DNA from: Trissonchulus latispiculum
Lineage: Eukaryota > Nematoda > Enoplea > Enoplida > Ironidae
Direction of reading: 5' to 3'
Length of the DNA stretch: 64,000 bases
NCBI GenBank assembly: GCA_030248195.1
Contig: JASAND010026656.1
Coordinates: 1-64,000 of the forward strand
The position numbers and the translations under genes are program-made. Shown piece by piece: positions 1 to 12,500 of the stretch; the first letter of the stretch is position 1; each line of letters starts with the position of its first letter. The notes beneath the pieces are model-generated. The model had not been told where the DNA came from, did not search any database, and was given only the letters and a program-made list of their open reading frames with translations.

Positions 1-78
1 ACTCCCTACTCTGGTAGCTGAACAAGGATGGCTCGAGACACGGACGAGGATTGGAGCAAAGTTGTGGACCTGTTGGCA
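1..78 (+). pseudogene. Diverged partial copy of PRIM1 exon 6, frameshifted
   Basis: Plus-strand copy of the last part of PRIM1 exon 6 (compare the minus strand of 11991-12066). It carries two extra bases after GGATGGCT, so the frame is lost after the codons for EQGW. It is cut by the window start, so more of the duplicated gene may lie upstream. It forms the outer end of the left arm of the giant inverted repeat. Confidence 0.8.
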
Positions 79-244
79 GTTGATATCCTTTTTTATTTCT
101 AATAACCTAAAAAACTCAGGCGTGATTTGATTTCGTTGTCCGTCGTGTCACGACACTGTTACTTGATTTTGAATTACTATTATTACATTTGAATTTTTCA
201 GAGAATATGATTTATAAGAGTAAAGCCTGCCAAATATATGTTGT

Positions 245-368
245 CAGAGCAAAACGTATACTCTGTTCGCTAACGGCTGATCCCCACACACAATTTGGAC
301 CCATCACTTCAAATCAAATTTGCCTGGGGGGTCAGCCGTTAGCGAACAGAGCATAGGTTTTTGCTCTG
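245..368. repeat. Hairpin MITE in the left arm
   Basis: Inverted ends starting CAGAGCAAAA..., with long complementary arms containing CTGTTCGCTAACGGCTGA, separated by about 50 bp. No TSD was resolved. The same element is at 11705-11827. Confidence 0.75.
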
Positions 369-1499
369 ATAACGTACAGCGTGCCTAGTGGCACACTCTT
401 GTACTCTTGTTATTATTTAATTAATTATTAATTTCATAGTGGTTGGTTGTGTGAATGGATGTCAGTTAGCATGTCGAATGCTTGTACAGCAAAGGGCTTT
501 CTGATATTTCCTCCCAGTTTTCTGTGCTCGGAGTTGGTCGGAGCTCTGGCATGGTTTTGATAGTATTTTATTCTGACGTCTCTATGCGCCACAAATAGCT
601 AATAGAAATTTCAAACTGAAATAAAGCTATAACATGTATCGACGTCCTTTTGGATATAACTGAGGTTGTTGGTCAAATGAGATTGAGTTGCATCTAATAG
701 GTTTGGTTTTGGACAGTTTACATGACCTTATGACCATTCTTCCTTAAATCTGTACGACTTGGCGTTAGTACATGCGAAAATTAGGACCATTTGAAGCGCG
801 AGCATGCCAACTTCCAGCATATGAAGTCGAAGGAAAAGTGGTTTGCTCTGGACAGTCTTATTAGATGCGTAAGCCTTTGTGGAATAAAACTTATTTTTTA
901 CTTAGATTTTTGGTTATTTCTGTTGAATTTGTTGTACCCGAATCATGGGGGAGCTCGGAGAGCCCCCCATAATATGAGCTATAAAGGCACTTTGCAGATT
1001 TTGAAAAATGCTAATTAGGCATAAGCATAACTAATTAACGGGAAGGGAATTAAGAGCTAATATTTACATTTTGAAATCTCAGGCCAAGAGCTTTCGAATG
1101 ATACCAAACTTGCCCGGAAAAAATGAACTTTGAAAAAATCGACTTTCTCTTACGGGTTTGAAAGTGGGGTTTTTTTCTCTGTATTCAGCATGATTTTTTT
1201 CCAATTTTGTGTTAACTCGATTTTTCAAACGGCTCATAGGAAAAATTTTTCTATACTATTTTGAATATCTAGGCAATGGTACTTAGCAAGTTTATGTTTT
1301 TTCCGAATTTCGATCTGGTTAGATTTTTATAGATGGTCAAAAATGGAAAAAATAGCGTTTTTGGACACCTTCAAGCTGAAAAATTTCCAAGTCCGAAAAT
1401 TTTAAAATAGTCTAAAAACGGGCAAAAACAGCGTTTTTCGGCCTCGGGGTGGTACCCACATATTGTAAATCGGGGTCGCTGAACACGATGAGCATAGTG

Positions 1500-2670
1500 C
1501 CGACACCGTATCTCGCCTGGTTCATCTGGTTCAACTGGTTCAAAGTTGAACCAGTTCCTGGTTCAAGCTGCTAGAGATAGCTAGAAGGCTGAAATTTTGC
1601 ATACAAAGGTTATTGGGCATGGGGAATTCACTGGTGGTGTTACTTTGATGATCCGACCCATGGCTGGCCAGATCTGGTTCAACTGATTCAAAGTTGAACC
1701 AGTTCCTGGTTCAAGCTACTGGAGATAGCTAGAAGGCTGAAATTTTGCATACCAAGGTTATTGGGCATGGGGAATTCACTGGTGGTGTTACTTTGGTGAT
1801 CCGACCCATGGCGGACCAGATCTGGTTCAACTGGTTCAAAGTTGAACCAGTTCCTGGTTCAAGCTACTGGAGATAGTTGGACGGCTGAAATTTTGCATAC
1901 AAAAGTCACTGAGCATGGGGAATTCACTGGTGGTGTAACTGGTGATCCGACCCATGGCTGGCCAGATCTGGTTCAACTGATTTAACATTGAACCAGTTCC
2001 TGGTTCAAGCTACTGGAGATAGTTGGAAGGCTGAAATTTTGCATACAAAGGTTATTGGGCATGGGGAATTCACTGGTGGTGTAACTTTGGTGATCCGACC
2101 CATGGCTGGCCAGATCTGGTTCAACTGGTTCAATGTTGAACCAATTCATGGTTCAAGCTACTGGAGATAGCTGAAAGGCTGAAATCTTTCATACAAAGGT
2201 TATTGGGCATGGGGAATTCACTGGTGGTGTTACTTCGCTGATCTAACTCATGGCTGGCCAGATCTGGTTCAACTGGTTCAAAGTTGAACCAGGTCCTGGT
2301 TCAAGCTACTGGAGATAGTTGGAAGGCTGAAATTTTGCATACAAAGGTCACTGGGCATGGGAAATTCACTGGTGGTGTAACTTTGGTGATCCGACCCATG
2401 GCTGGCCAGATCTGGTTCAACTGGTTCAACATTGAACCAGTTCCTGGTTCAAGCTACTGGAGATAGTTGGAAGGCTGAAATTTTGCATACAAAGGTTATT
2501 GGGCATGGGGAATTCACTGGTGGTATAACTTCGGTGATCCAACCCATGGCTGGCCAGATCTGGTTCAACTGGTTCATGGTTCAAGCTACTGGAGATAGCT
2601 GAAAGTCTGAAATTTTGCATGCAAAGCTTATTGAGCATGGGGAATTCACTGGTGGGATTTGTGACTGCTG
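1500..2670 (+). repeat. 148-bp tandem satellite, about eight copies
   Basis: Head-to-tail units of about 148 bp, each with TGGTTCAAGCTACTGGAGAT, GGGCATGGGGAATTCACTGG and CCATGGCTGGCCAGATCTGG. Several units stay open in one frame, giving apparent 60-residue ORFs two units apart that are only repeat translation. Confidence 0.92.
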
Positions 2671-2711
2671 ATGCCACAGTTATGGCAGCGTTCCCAAAAA
2701 CTAGACGGAGG

Positions 2712-3851
2712 ACAAGTAGGAAAAATGCTCCTTGCAGTCGCATGAAAAAGTTAATATGAGCTATGATGGTCAACAATTAAATGTGTCAAGGACAAGATTT
2801 AAAATGTTTAATATGAGCCAACATCTAAATAAGTAGAGGACAAGATGTAAACGGCTAATATGGGCCGCTACGTTTCTCTTGGGCTCATATTGACGCGACT
2901 AAAATGGCAAACATATATACATTTACGGTTGGAATATAAGCATCAGTGTTCAGGCGCGTAGCCAGGGGGGGGGGGAATGGGGGGAATTCCCCCCCCCAAA
3001 CTGTGTTGCCCCCCAGGAATTTTTTCCCCTGCCACCTGTGTAAACGCCTATTTTTCAAAAATTTTTCGCGCCTTCGGCGCGAAATACATGTATTCTATCA
3101 TTATAATACGTGTTTTGCACTAAAAAATGAGTACCAATTACCCTATTTAGTCGACTTTGACCACCTTCTGCATTATTTAGGTGCATGCACAAGCACTGCG
3201 CCTTAAATATAATTGTAATTTCAACGAATGCACTGTAAAAATTCCACGAAGGTCACGAAATAGAAAAATTTCTCAGCTTCTGGGGGGCTCCGCCCCCCAG
3301 GCCCCCCGCAAAAATTTTGTATCCCCCCCCTATATTTTTGTTCTGGCTACGCTAGTGTCAGTGTTTATAAACGATTTGATTGGCTTGGGAATATCTTGAC
3401 TTACTATGATGAGTGCGATGATAACTTCACATGTGATTTCTCACGATTTCACAAGATGTGTAAGTTCCACATTTTCGTTTCTTCATTAGATTGGACTTCG
3501 GTTTCGTTTTGTTGACTTATATGGTGGCCTTAAATGTGTACTTGGATGTAGCGGTGGAGAGGAAAACATTTACGTACAGCAAAATTAATGTTTGTGCGTC
3601 GTTATTCATGCAAGCCAAGTCAGTGTTGGATTCAAAGTACAACATATATAAGCAAAAGCTAAATGAGCGTCAATATGAGCCCAAGAGAAACGTAGCGGCT
3701 CATATTAGCCGTTTACATCTTGTCCTCTACTTATTTAGATGTTGGCTCATATTAAACATTTTAAATCTTGTCCTTGACACATTTAATTGTTGACCATCAT
3801 AGCTCATATTAACTTTTTCATGCGACTGCAAGGAGCATTTTTCCTACTTGT
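2712..3851. mobile_element. Foldback element, ACAAGTA family, 1140 bp
   Basis: Inverted repeats of about 185 bp at 2712-2898 and 3667-3851, with terminus ACAAGTAGGAAAAATGCTCC. Each arm contains AATATGAGC-like motifs about 50 bp apart. No transposase reading frame is present. A G-rich hAT-like MITE (2951-3357) is nested inside. No target duplication is obvious. Confidence 0.85.
2951..3357. mobile_element. hAT-like MITE with 8-bp target duplication
   Basis: Ends CAGGCGCGTAGCCAGG and (reverse) CACTAGCGTAGCCAGA, flanked by TCAGTGTT at 2943-2950 and 3358-3365. The 8-bp duplication and CAGG..GCGTAGCCAGG ends are typical of hAT elements. The interior has a G run, a C run and the hairpin CGCGCCTTCGGCGCG, and no coding capacity. 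Confidence 0.85.
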
Positions 3852-3879
3852 GATATATACCTTGTCTGGTTTTTCTGTA

Positions 3880-4230
3880 AGTAAGGAGGGGGGTCGCTTT
3901 CTGGCCGATTTTTCGACCATCTCCGATTTTGCTCATTTTCACATATTTTGTAGTCCCAATGGGTCCTCAAAACAAGACAAGAGCGTTTTGCGTAATATTG
4001 CTTCTATCGTGATGTAGAGCCCTTCAAAGGTGACTTCGACTGCAAGATACAGCGCTACAACCGTGTTGCACATGTTAAGGACATATCAGAGAGTGCAAAT
4101 ATCCCTTCTGGAACAATTCTGTTGAGTGTCAAAATTCTGTAAATTGTACTCTTGTACAATTTTGAAAACAGTAACGGCACAACAATTTTCGTCTCCTGGA
4201 CGATGGTGCCAGAATGCTTATATATAGATA
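3880..4230 (+). repeat. Dispersed repeat, partial copy (family of 53170-53880)
   Basis: Shares TTTTGCGTAATATTGCTTCT and GTAGAGCCCTTCAAAGGTGA with 53170-53880 (plus), 8400-9060 (minus) and 7735-8120 (minus, diverged). The four copies give no shared coding frame. Confidence 0.8.
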
Positions 4231-5037
4231 ATTTGATGAAGAAGAATCTCTGAAGAGCCAGCAAAAAGGGAAAAAGTCATATTGACAATCAAGTTATTTT
4301 AAGGATCCCCCCGAGGGCGGATAAAACAAGGGGCGAGAGAACTTTCAGTGTGTCGCACCCTTTGTCTCTGATAAAAGTCACTTTTGAAATGTGGTCTCAG
4401 TAGCTGAGCCAATAGGGAGTTTTAGTTAGGTTTTTATTAGAATTGCATAGTCGGTAGGTAGGCGGGGAAAGGAGGAGGGTGGGGAGAGAAATGTAAAATA
4501 TTAATTTGATATTAGAGTTGTTGGAGAGATAATTGTTTTGTTTTAATTTGGTTTTGAAAAGTTTGGTTTGTTGTTTTGTGGTTTGAGCCCAGTCCAATTC
4601 TAGGTAGGCTAATTATTCACTGAGCGCGTGACTTCAATTTATGCAAAGTCGAATTCTTTCTACAGTTGGGATAGTTAGACAGTCATTCGTTCCCGTAGAA
4701 TGAAAAGTGGGTGAAAAGGAAAGAGGAAATGAAGTGGGGGGTGGGAAAATTTTTTTGGGAGGAATTTTTGTGGGTGGGGGGTGATGTAGGGTGAGTTTTA
4801 TTTGGTAGCCGGTTAGATTTAGAATTATTCTGGCGAGATCTGTCCAGGTCGACTGGAACATAAGTCTCCCCCAGGTTCGTCGTTTTCATACGCGCAGAGT
4901 TTCCACCCGAAAAGTTTGGTATCTGGGGGGGTGTCCATACCCTTCCAACTTTATATGCGCGTAACGTATGATATAACCTTTAATTTGCTCTGGTTTAGTT
5001 TGGTTTAAAGTAATGAACTTGATTTTATAATCGTTTG
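4231..5037. other. Non-coding stretch, no gene seen
   Basis: AT-rich to G-rich single-copy-looking DNA with purine-rich tracts (4440-4500, 4690-4790). No splice-supported exon or element boundary was recognised. Confidence 0.5.
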
Positions 5038-5290
5038 TTAGTGTATGGGGTGGGAGGGATGGGGAGGGGGGGGCGAAAAAGAAAGGTAAAAACGCAAAAA
5101 AGACGCTGTTTTTAAGCTTAAAATGAACTCATAAGTCCAAAAATCAGCTAAAAATTGAGAAAATGTTTGAAAACTTGAACTCCAAAACTTTGAAAAAAAA
5201 AGAGGGTGGGGGCTTCCTGAAAAGTGGGGTGGGGGCTCGGAAAAGTGAAGGCGGCGACCGAAGTGGGGGCCCTCCACCCCCCAACTACAA
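5038..5290. repeat. Relic of a G-run MITE (same core as 16744-17161)
   Basis: The A-rich core GTTTTTAAGCTTAAAATGA and the flanking GAAAAGTGGGG motifs match the 16.7, 29.5 and 36.9 kb copies. The terminal repeats are degraded (right end near CAAATGCCATAAC). Confidence 0.6.
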
Positions 5291-5521
5291 ATGCCATAAC
5301 ATGTGCTTTGTTTAGTGATATATAAATGCTGATTTCGATTCTGGACGGAAAATTACTATTATGGTTTTAGTAAAAACTACAAGTGGCACTTTAGGACTCT
5401 GTGACTAGTGACTGTGACGAAAATTTGGCCAACAGTGACGCACATTATGACATATTCCTTAATATGCGTCAACGCTAAATATTTAATTAAAAAATCGCAC
5501 ATTGTTCAGTAGCAAACCAGC

Positions 5522-5883
5522 GGCCAGTTTCATAAAAATGTTCTCAAGTTCTCGAGTCTAGTAGCTAAACTACGCTGGTAGTTTTCGAGATCCGCAAGTC
5601 GCATTGCAAGTCACGCTGAAAAAGTTCTCCAATTCTCGAGTCAAGTTCTCTGGTCGATTTTGACCAGAGAAATTTTTGCCAACTTGAGACGTACTCGAGA
5701 AATTTTTGTAAATTTAAATTTATAAATAGTTTCTTCCTACTTCAATAGTTTGCTCAGTTGACTAAATAAATCACCATAAAATTGTCCGGAGATATATTTA
5801 CATATAATTTTTATTACGGATGAAGTTGTTGTCACTGAAACCGACCACTCGAGAACTCGAGAAGGTTCTTTATGAAACCGGCC
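5522..5883. mobile_element. MITE with GGCCnGTTTCATAAA inverted ends
   Basis: Left end GGCCAGTTTCATAAA and right end TTTATGAAACCGGCC are inverted. Just inside both ends are several CTCGAG-containing motifs. No coding capacity, and the target duplication is unclear. It lies past the 3' end of PRIM1. Confidence 0.65.
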
Positions 5884-6400
5884 CCAGGTCGTAAAATTAT
5901 AAAACGTCTAAAGAATATGTTGATTAACCTCCAGAACAAGTTTCAGCTGCATCGGATTATCATAGACTTTGATAAAAATCGAGTCAAAATAGCACAAAAA
6001 ACGTGACGCACATATTATATGGAGCTTCTACAATATCATTGCATCTGCGGTTTGCACCAAGCGAATTACTGGAACCAATCGCCGGAAAAAAACTAGAGCC
6101 CTTTTCCGATGGGGACTTGGGATTCTACTTCCAATTGGGTTTCTACTTTTCTATACATGGGACCTACCACAATCTAAGATGCAGAATCCTCGCGCATGCA
6201 CGCTTGTTGTTGTCTGCTGCATCAGGTCACATTCCCGAAGGCTCAAATGCTATCAAAAACGCGTGCAAAACGCAACTAGATGGACACTGCATTACGCTGC
6301 GTTATATAATGACGCCATCTGCAAACTCACTCAACAATTCCTAGTTCCACAACATACCTATAGATAGGACCACAACAAGCACAAACAACATCTTCAACCA

Positions 6401-6406
6401 TTTAAT
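6401..6406 (-). terminator. Possible poly(A) signal of PRIM1 (ATTAAA)
   Basis: ATTAAA on the minus strand about 76 nt beyond the PRIM1 stop codon, the usual distance. The surrounding DNA is AT-rich, so a chance match is quite possible. Confidence 0.3.
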
Positions 6407-6481
6407 TGTATGAACTAAATGGACAATGGAGATCATCACCATAAACACGACAAAATGTACAAAAAATATGTTGTGACAGAG

Positions 6482-6561
6482 TCAAGATACATCCGCTTCC
6501 AATTGTTTCAGAAATTCTTCAAACACAGAAACAGAGTCTCTCAGTGAAGTCTTCTTATAAG
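6482..6561 (-). CDS. PRIM1: PRIM1 exon 11 (terminal exon, stop)
   Basis: Acceptor TGTTTTATAG. Codes for [20 protein letters not shown] and five more residues before TGA at 6482-6484. This matches the C-terminal DYKKTSLAPYVKVFEHFLENL of human PRIM1. A possible poly(A) signal ATTAAA lies at 6401-6406 on the minus strand, about 76 nt past the stop. Confidence 0.9.
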
Positions 6562-9500
6562 CTATAAAACAAGACTGGCACAGTAGAGTATATAAGTTGA
6601 ACTAAAGCAAAGCTAGCAAGCAAAATAGTTATAGTAAACTTACTACACAAGAAATGTCAGCTAAGTACTAACCTAAAAGTTTTCTAGACATTCCAGAAGA
6701 TACTTCCTCATTAGTTGAAGCATCATCTGCATCTACAGCACTGCCAGACTGCCGTAACTCAGCCAATTCGACACAAAGTGTACTGAAACATCAACATTCA
6801 ACAGGTCAAGTATGAAAAAGTTAAGGTTAAGATAATAAAATAAGGCTTTTTGTTTTTACGTTTACTTTGACTAAAAACAAACGAATGTGAAACACAGCTA
6901 TAACAATACTGTCAAAACATAAAAAATTTAAACGGTTTAAACACAAACATGACAAGAAACAGAACAAACATTAACATACTCAATTCTAGGAACAGCGTCA
7001 TAATCAAACTCATCTACACGAGAAGCATCAAAGGGTACTGAAATTTTGCCTATAACATAAGAATACAGCAAATCCTATAAGGAGTGAAAAGCACCGACGA
7101 TGGACTTGACTCGACTTTGAACCGTCCACTTTTTAGCGAATCAACCTTCAAGAATATCTACACTTGTTGAATTTTCAGCTTGATCCTGATAACTTGACTT
7201 GATACCAGTCTTTTATTTTCACAAATACAAGGGTTAATAGAAGTGCTTACCAATCGTAAACGAAAGGATTAAACAATTAATTCCTGGGAGGATTCATTAA
7301 AAAAAGACCTTTCACTTCTAAAGAACCGTTTCACAGCAAGCTTTAGCCGTTACCAGTCTTTGGATGAACACTAAAAGGGCTCTTGAGCAAATGGTTCAAT
7401 CCTTTGGTGACATTTGCATCCAATCGTGGATAGACAAACTGCAGTTTCAATGCAGTAAGAGCCGCCTCTGCATCACACTTCTGAAAACATTCAAGGTTCT
7501 GCAATTAAGGGGGGGGGGGTTCTGCAATTAATTGTTGAGAATTGGAATTTTGGCAAATAGCCAAATTAGGAATTTTCACCAATTCTGACTTTAAAACTTT
7601 GCCAAAATTTTAATTCTCAGCAGAATTGCACCAAAGTCACTCGCTGCACTCTACATTATGTCCTTAACAAGGGTGAAAAAATTTCAGAGCAGAGTCTCTT
7701 ACACAGCGAAAAAATTTTTGGACACAAACTTTTTACCTTAACTTTTTCATTTTCCTATGTCGGAGGCACCTTTGAAGGACTCTACAGAACGATAGAAGCA
7801 ATATTGCGCAAAACGCACTTGTCTTGTTTCGCGGACCCATTGGGAGTACAAAATGTGTAAAAATGTGCAAAATCGGAGGTCGAAAAATCGCCCAAAAAAG
7901 CAGACCCCCCCCCCCCTTAAGGAGGGGGGGGGTCGCTTTGGGAAAAAATCGATAGTCACGGATTTCGCTCATTTTCGCACACAAAATAGGTACATATGTT
8001 CTCAAAAACAAGACAAAACATTAGAGTTCGAAACCAAACAGTGACAGAGATATTCAGCTATAAAGTTGGAAAACTTGAAAATCATTGTGATTTGCTCTCC
8101 AAGGTTATGTTGCGACAGAACGGAAGCGAAATTTGGGACAACTAATATGGCAAATTAATTCTGTGGGTTGGCTAATATTTTAGTGCTAAAACCACTCCGG
8201 CATATCCATCCATTCGTTCACAGTACATTCTTCAATTGTGAACAGAGTCTTTTTCAGCTAACTGTACCCTCAAACTTTAACTTGCTCTAACTTACAGATA
8301 CTACATTTCGAACACACACAAAAGTTGTTCAGCTTATCAGTAGCTATCGAATGATACCCAATTTGTCTATATTTTGGAAATTTCAAAAATTGACTTTTGT
8401 GACCTATCAGAGATCAAAGGAGCCGACACGACACTAAAGTTCTACCTTGAAGCATTTGCCTTTACCATAATGTCAGGCAGGCATTGAGAGTTTTATGTGC
8501 CAATTTTGGTGACTTTCGAATGGGTAACGAGAGAGAGAAATCACTTAAAAAACGTGAAAATTGTGCAAAATGATGACTTTTGGTATAATTAGCCCATTTT
8601 CTGGCAAGTTTTTTGAGAGCACTACAAATGGTAGAAATTTGAAACTACTGTCAGAAGAATTCTGTCTATGCGTAAAGTGCAACTATCTATATATAAGCGA
8701 GTTCTGTAGCTTTTGCCAATCGTCCAGGAGAGACGAAAATGTTTCGCTGGTCCTGTTTTTCGTGATACAAAAGTACCAATTTTACAAAATTTTGACTTTG
8801 AAAAATCGCCAAAAATCCGACACTCAACAGAATTGTTCCAGAAGGGATATTTGCACTCTCTGATATGTCCTTAACATGTGCAACACGGTTGTAGCGCTGT
8901 ATCTTGCAGTCGAAGTCACCTTTGAAGGGCTCTACATCACGATAGAAGCAATATTACGCAAAACGCTCTTGTCTTGTTTTGAGGACCCATTGGGACTACA
9001 AAATATGTGAAAATGAGCAAAATCGGAGATGGTCGAAAAATCGGCCAGAAAGCGACCCCCCTCCTTACTTACAGAAAAACCAGACAAGGTATATATCACA
9101 AGTAGAAAATGCCCTTGCAGTCGCATGAAAAAGTTAATATGAGCTATGATGGTCAACAATTAAATGTGTCAAGGACAAGATTTAAAATGTTTAAAGAGAA
9201 ACTAAAAAAGGGAGAAGGGATGAGCCGCTACGTTTCTCTTGGGCTCATATTGGCTCATTTATTGGGGGAAAAAGAGCAGCTAAACCAGACAAGGTATATA
9301 TTATAAGGGTACAACAAATTCAACAGAAATAACCAAAGTAATCTATAAGTAAAAATAGTTGTTATTGAGAAAAGGGGATAAAAATTTTGGAATTTTTATT
9401 CCACAAAGGTTTACAGTGCATTCGTAATTATATTTAAGGCGCAGTGCTTGTGCATGCACCTAAATAATGCAGAAGGTGGTCAAAGTCGACTAAATAGGGT

Positions 9501-12500
9501 AATTGGTACTCATTTTTTAGTGCAAAACACGTATTATAATGGACTTTTCGCGCCGAAGGCGCGAAAATTTTTTGGAAAATAGGCGGCGACACAGGGGGGC
9601 GGGAAAATTCCGGGGACACAACATTTCCCCCCCCCCCCCCCCGGCTACGCGCCTGAACACTGATGCTTATATTCCAACCGTAAATGTATATATGTTTGCC
9701 ATTTTGTCGTGTCAATATGAGCCCAAGAGAAACGTAGTGGCTCATATTAGCCGTTTACATCTTGTCCTCTTACTTATTTAGATGTTGGCTCATATTAAAC
9801 ATTTTAAATCTTGCCCTTGACACATTTAATTGTTGACCATCATAGCTCATATTAACTGTCGGTGCAAGGAGCATTTTTCCTACTTGTCCTCCGTCTGAGT
9901 TTTTGGGAACGCTGCCATAACTGTGGCATCAGCAGTCACAAATCCCACCAGTGAATTCCCCATGCTCAATAAGCTTTGCATGCAAAATTTCAGACTTTCA
10001 GCTATCTCCAGTAGCTTGAACCATGAACCAGTTGAACCAGATCTGGCCAGCCATGGGTTGGACCACCGAAGTTATACCACCAGTGAATTCCCCATGCCCA
10101 ATAACCTTTGTATGCAAAATTTCAGCCTTCCACCTATCTCCAGTAGCTTCGAACCAGGAACTGGTTCAATGTTGAACCAGTTGAACCAGATTGGCCAGCC
10201 ATGGGTCGGATCACCAAAGTTACACCACCAGTGAATTTCCCATGCCCAGTGACCTTTGTATGCAAAATCAGCAGGACCTGGTTCACTTTGAACCAGGACC
10301 GATCTGGCCAGCCATGAGTTAGATCAGCGAAGTAACACCACCAGTGAATTCCCCATGCCCAATAACCTTTGTATGAAAGATTTCAGCCTTTCAGCTATCT
10401 CCAGCAGCTTGAACCATGAATGGTTCAACATTGAACCAGCTGAAAGGGGCAAAGTTACACCACCAGTGAATTCCCCATGCCCAATAACCCTTTGTATGCA
10501 AATGGTCATCCTATCTCAGTAGCTTGAACCAGGAATGGTCAATGTTGAATCTGTCCAGCGGACACCAAAGTTACACCACCATGATTCCCCGCAACTTTTG
10601 TATGCAAAAATTCAATCTCAGTTGAACCAGATCTGGTCCGCCATGGGTCGGATCACCAAACTAACACCACCAGTGAATTCCCCATGCCCAATAACCTTGG
10701 TATGCAAAATTTTAGCCTTCTAGCTATCTCCAGTAGCTTGAACCAGGAACTGGTTCAACTTTGAATCAGTTGAACCAGATCTGGCCAGCCATGGGTCGGA
10801 TCATCAAAGTAACACCACCAGTGAATTCCCCTGCCCAATAACCTTTGTATGCAAAATTTCAGCCCTCTAGCTATCTCTGCAGCTTGAGAACTGGTTCAAC
10901 TTTGAACCAGTTGAACCAGATGAACCAGGCGAGATACGGTGTCGGCACTATGCTCATCGTGTTCAGCGACCCCGATTTACAATATGTGGGTACCACCCCG
11001 AGGCCGAAAAACGCTGTTTTTGCCCGTTTTTAGACTATTTTAAAATTTTCGGACTTGGAAATTTTTCAGCTTGAAGGTGTCCAAAAACGCTATTTTTTCC
11101 ATTTTTGACCATCTATGAAAATCTAACCAGATCGAAATTCGGAAAAAACATAAACTTGCTAAGTACCATTGCCTAGATATTCAAAAAATAGTATAGAAAA
11201 ATTTTTCCTATGGGCCGTTTGAAAAATCGAGTTAACACAAAATTGACAAAAATCATGCTGAATACAGAGAAAAAACCCCACTTTCAAACCCGTAAGAGAA
11301 AGTCGATTTTTTAAAAGTTCAGTTATATCCAAGTTCGGCAAGGAGATTTCAAAAAATGTAAATATTAGCTCTTAATTCCTTCCCGTTAATTAGTATACAT
11401 GCTTAATTAGCATTTTTCAAAAATCCGCAAAGTGCCTGTATGTGTTCTATTTTTCAGTTTGAAATTTCATTAGCTATTTGTGGCGCATAGAGACGTCAGA
11501 ATAAAATACTATCAAAACCACACTTGGAGCTCCGACCAACTCCGAGCACAGAAAACTGGGAGGAAATATCAGAAAGCCCCAAGCAATACAAGCATTCGAA
11601 ATACTAACTGACATCCATTCACACAATCAACCACTATGAAATTAATAATTAATTAAATAATAACAAGAGTACAAGAGTGTGCCACTAGGCACGCTGTACG
11701 TTATCAGAGCAAAAACTATGCTCTGTTCGCTAACGGCTGACCCCCCAGGCAAATTTGATTTCAAGTGATGGGTCCAAATTGTGTGTGGGGGTCAGCCGTT
11801 AGCGAACAGAGCATACGTTTTGCTCTGACAACATATAATAGGAAGGCTTTACTCTTATAAATTATATTCTGAAAATTCAAATGTGATAATAGTAATTCAA
11901 AATCAAGTAACAGTGTCGTGACACGACGGACAACGAAATCAAATCACGCCTGAGCTGTTTAGGTTATTAGAAATAAAAAAGGATATCCACTGCCAGCAGG
12001 TCCACAACTTTGCTCCAATCCTCGTCCGTGTCCAGCCATCCTTGTTCAGCTACCAGAGTAGGGAATTTTTCATCAACCACAGTCATGGCCTTGTGAATCA
12101 TCGGATGCCAAGGAGCTTTGCCGATCTGCTTCCCATTTGCACCAATCACCGTTTGAGGCTCAAGAATCACTTTACGCTTTTTATCGTCACCACCCTGCAA
12201 TAAATGGTGCATAGCATAGTAACTCTATTAATGATAAACTAATTTAATGTTAAATTATTCATGTTTACTTTATTTAACGAATTTATAAGTTAAGGCAGCA
12301 TCTGCCAATGAAAGGGAAGAGAGTCTTACACAAAGCTGTAAGGTTTCCCATTCACAAGAAACATAAAAACCGGAATCAAAAGCATCAAATTTTAAAGCTT
12401 TCTCCGTTAATCTATTCTTAAATTCCGGCAAAGCGGGAAAATATTGTAAATTTTGTCCAAAAATCCTTAAGATTTTTTCATTTCCTGGGCACCTTATAGT

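Larger units (their letters stand above)
1..4230 (+). repeat. Left arm of a giant inverted repeat
   Basis: Pairs in reverse complement with about 8690-12065. Order outward to inward: exon 6 fragment, AT-rich segment, 245-368 hairpin, 1020-1480 segment, 148-bp satellite, foldback element 2712-3851, then a dispersed repeat at 3880-4230. Homology is high but not perfect (indels, nested insertions), so the duplication is not brand new. The segment near 875-945 matches the minus strand of 9303-9410 rather than the collinear position, showing local rearrangement. Confidence 0.9.
8690..12065 (-). repeat. Right arm of the giant inverted repeat
   Basis: Reverse-complement partner of 1-4230, lying in the PRIM1 intron after exon 6 and running into that exon. 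It is shorter than the left arm, mainly because its foldback element is partly degraded. Confidence 0.9.

Noticed and set aside
1988..2466. Paired 60-residue frames two satellite units apart
   Set aside because: Translations of the 148-bp satellite units.
6003..6344. 113-residue plus-strand open frame near the PRIM1 3' end
   Set aside because: No recognisable domain, no splice context, and it lies just past the 3' end of PRIM1 on the opposite strand; judged chance.
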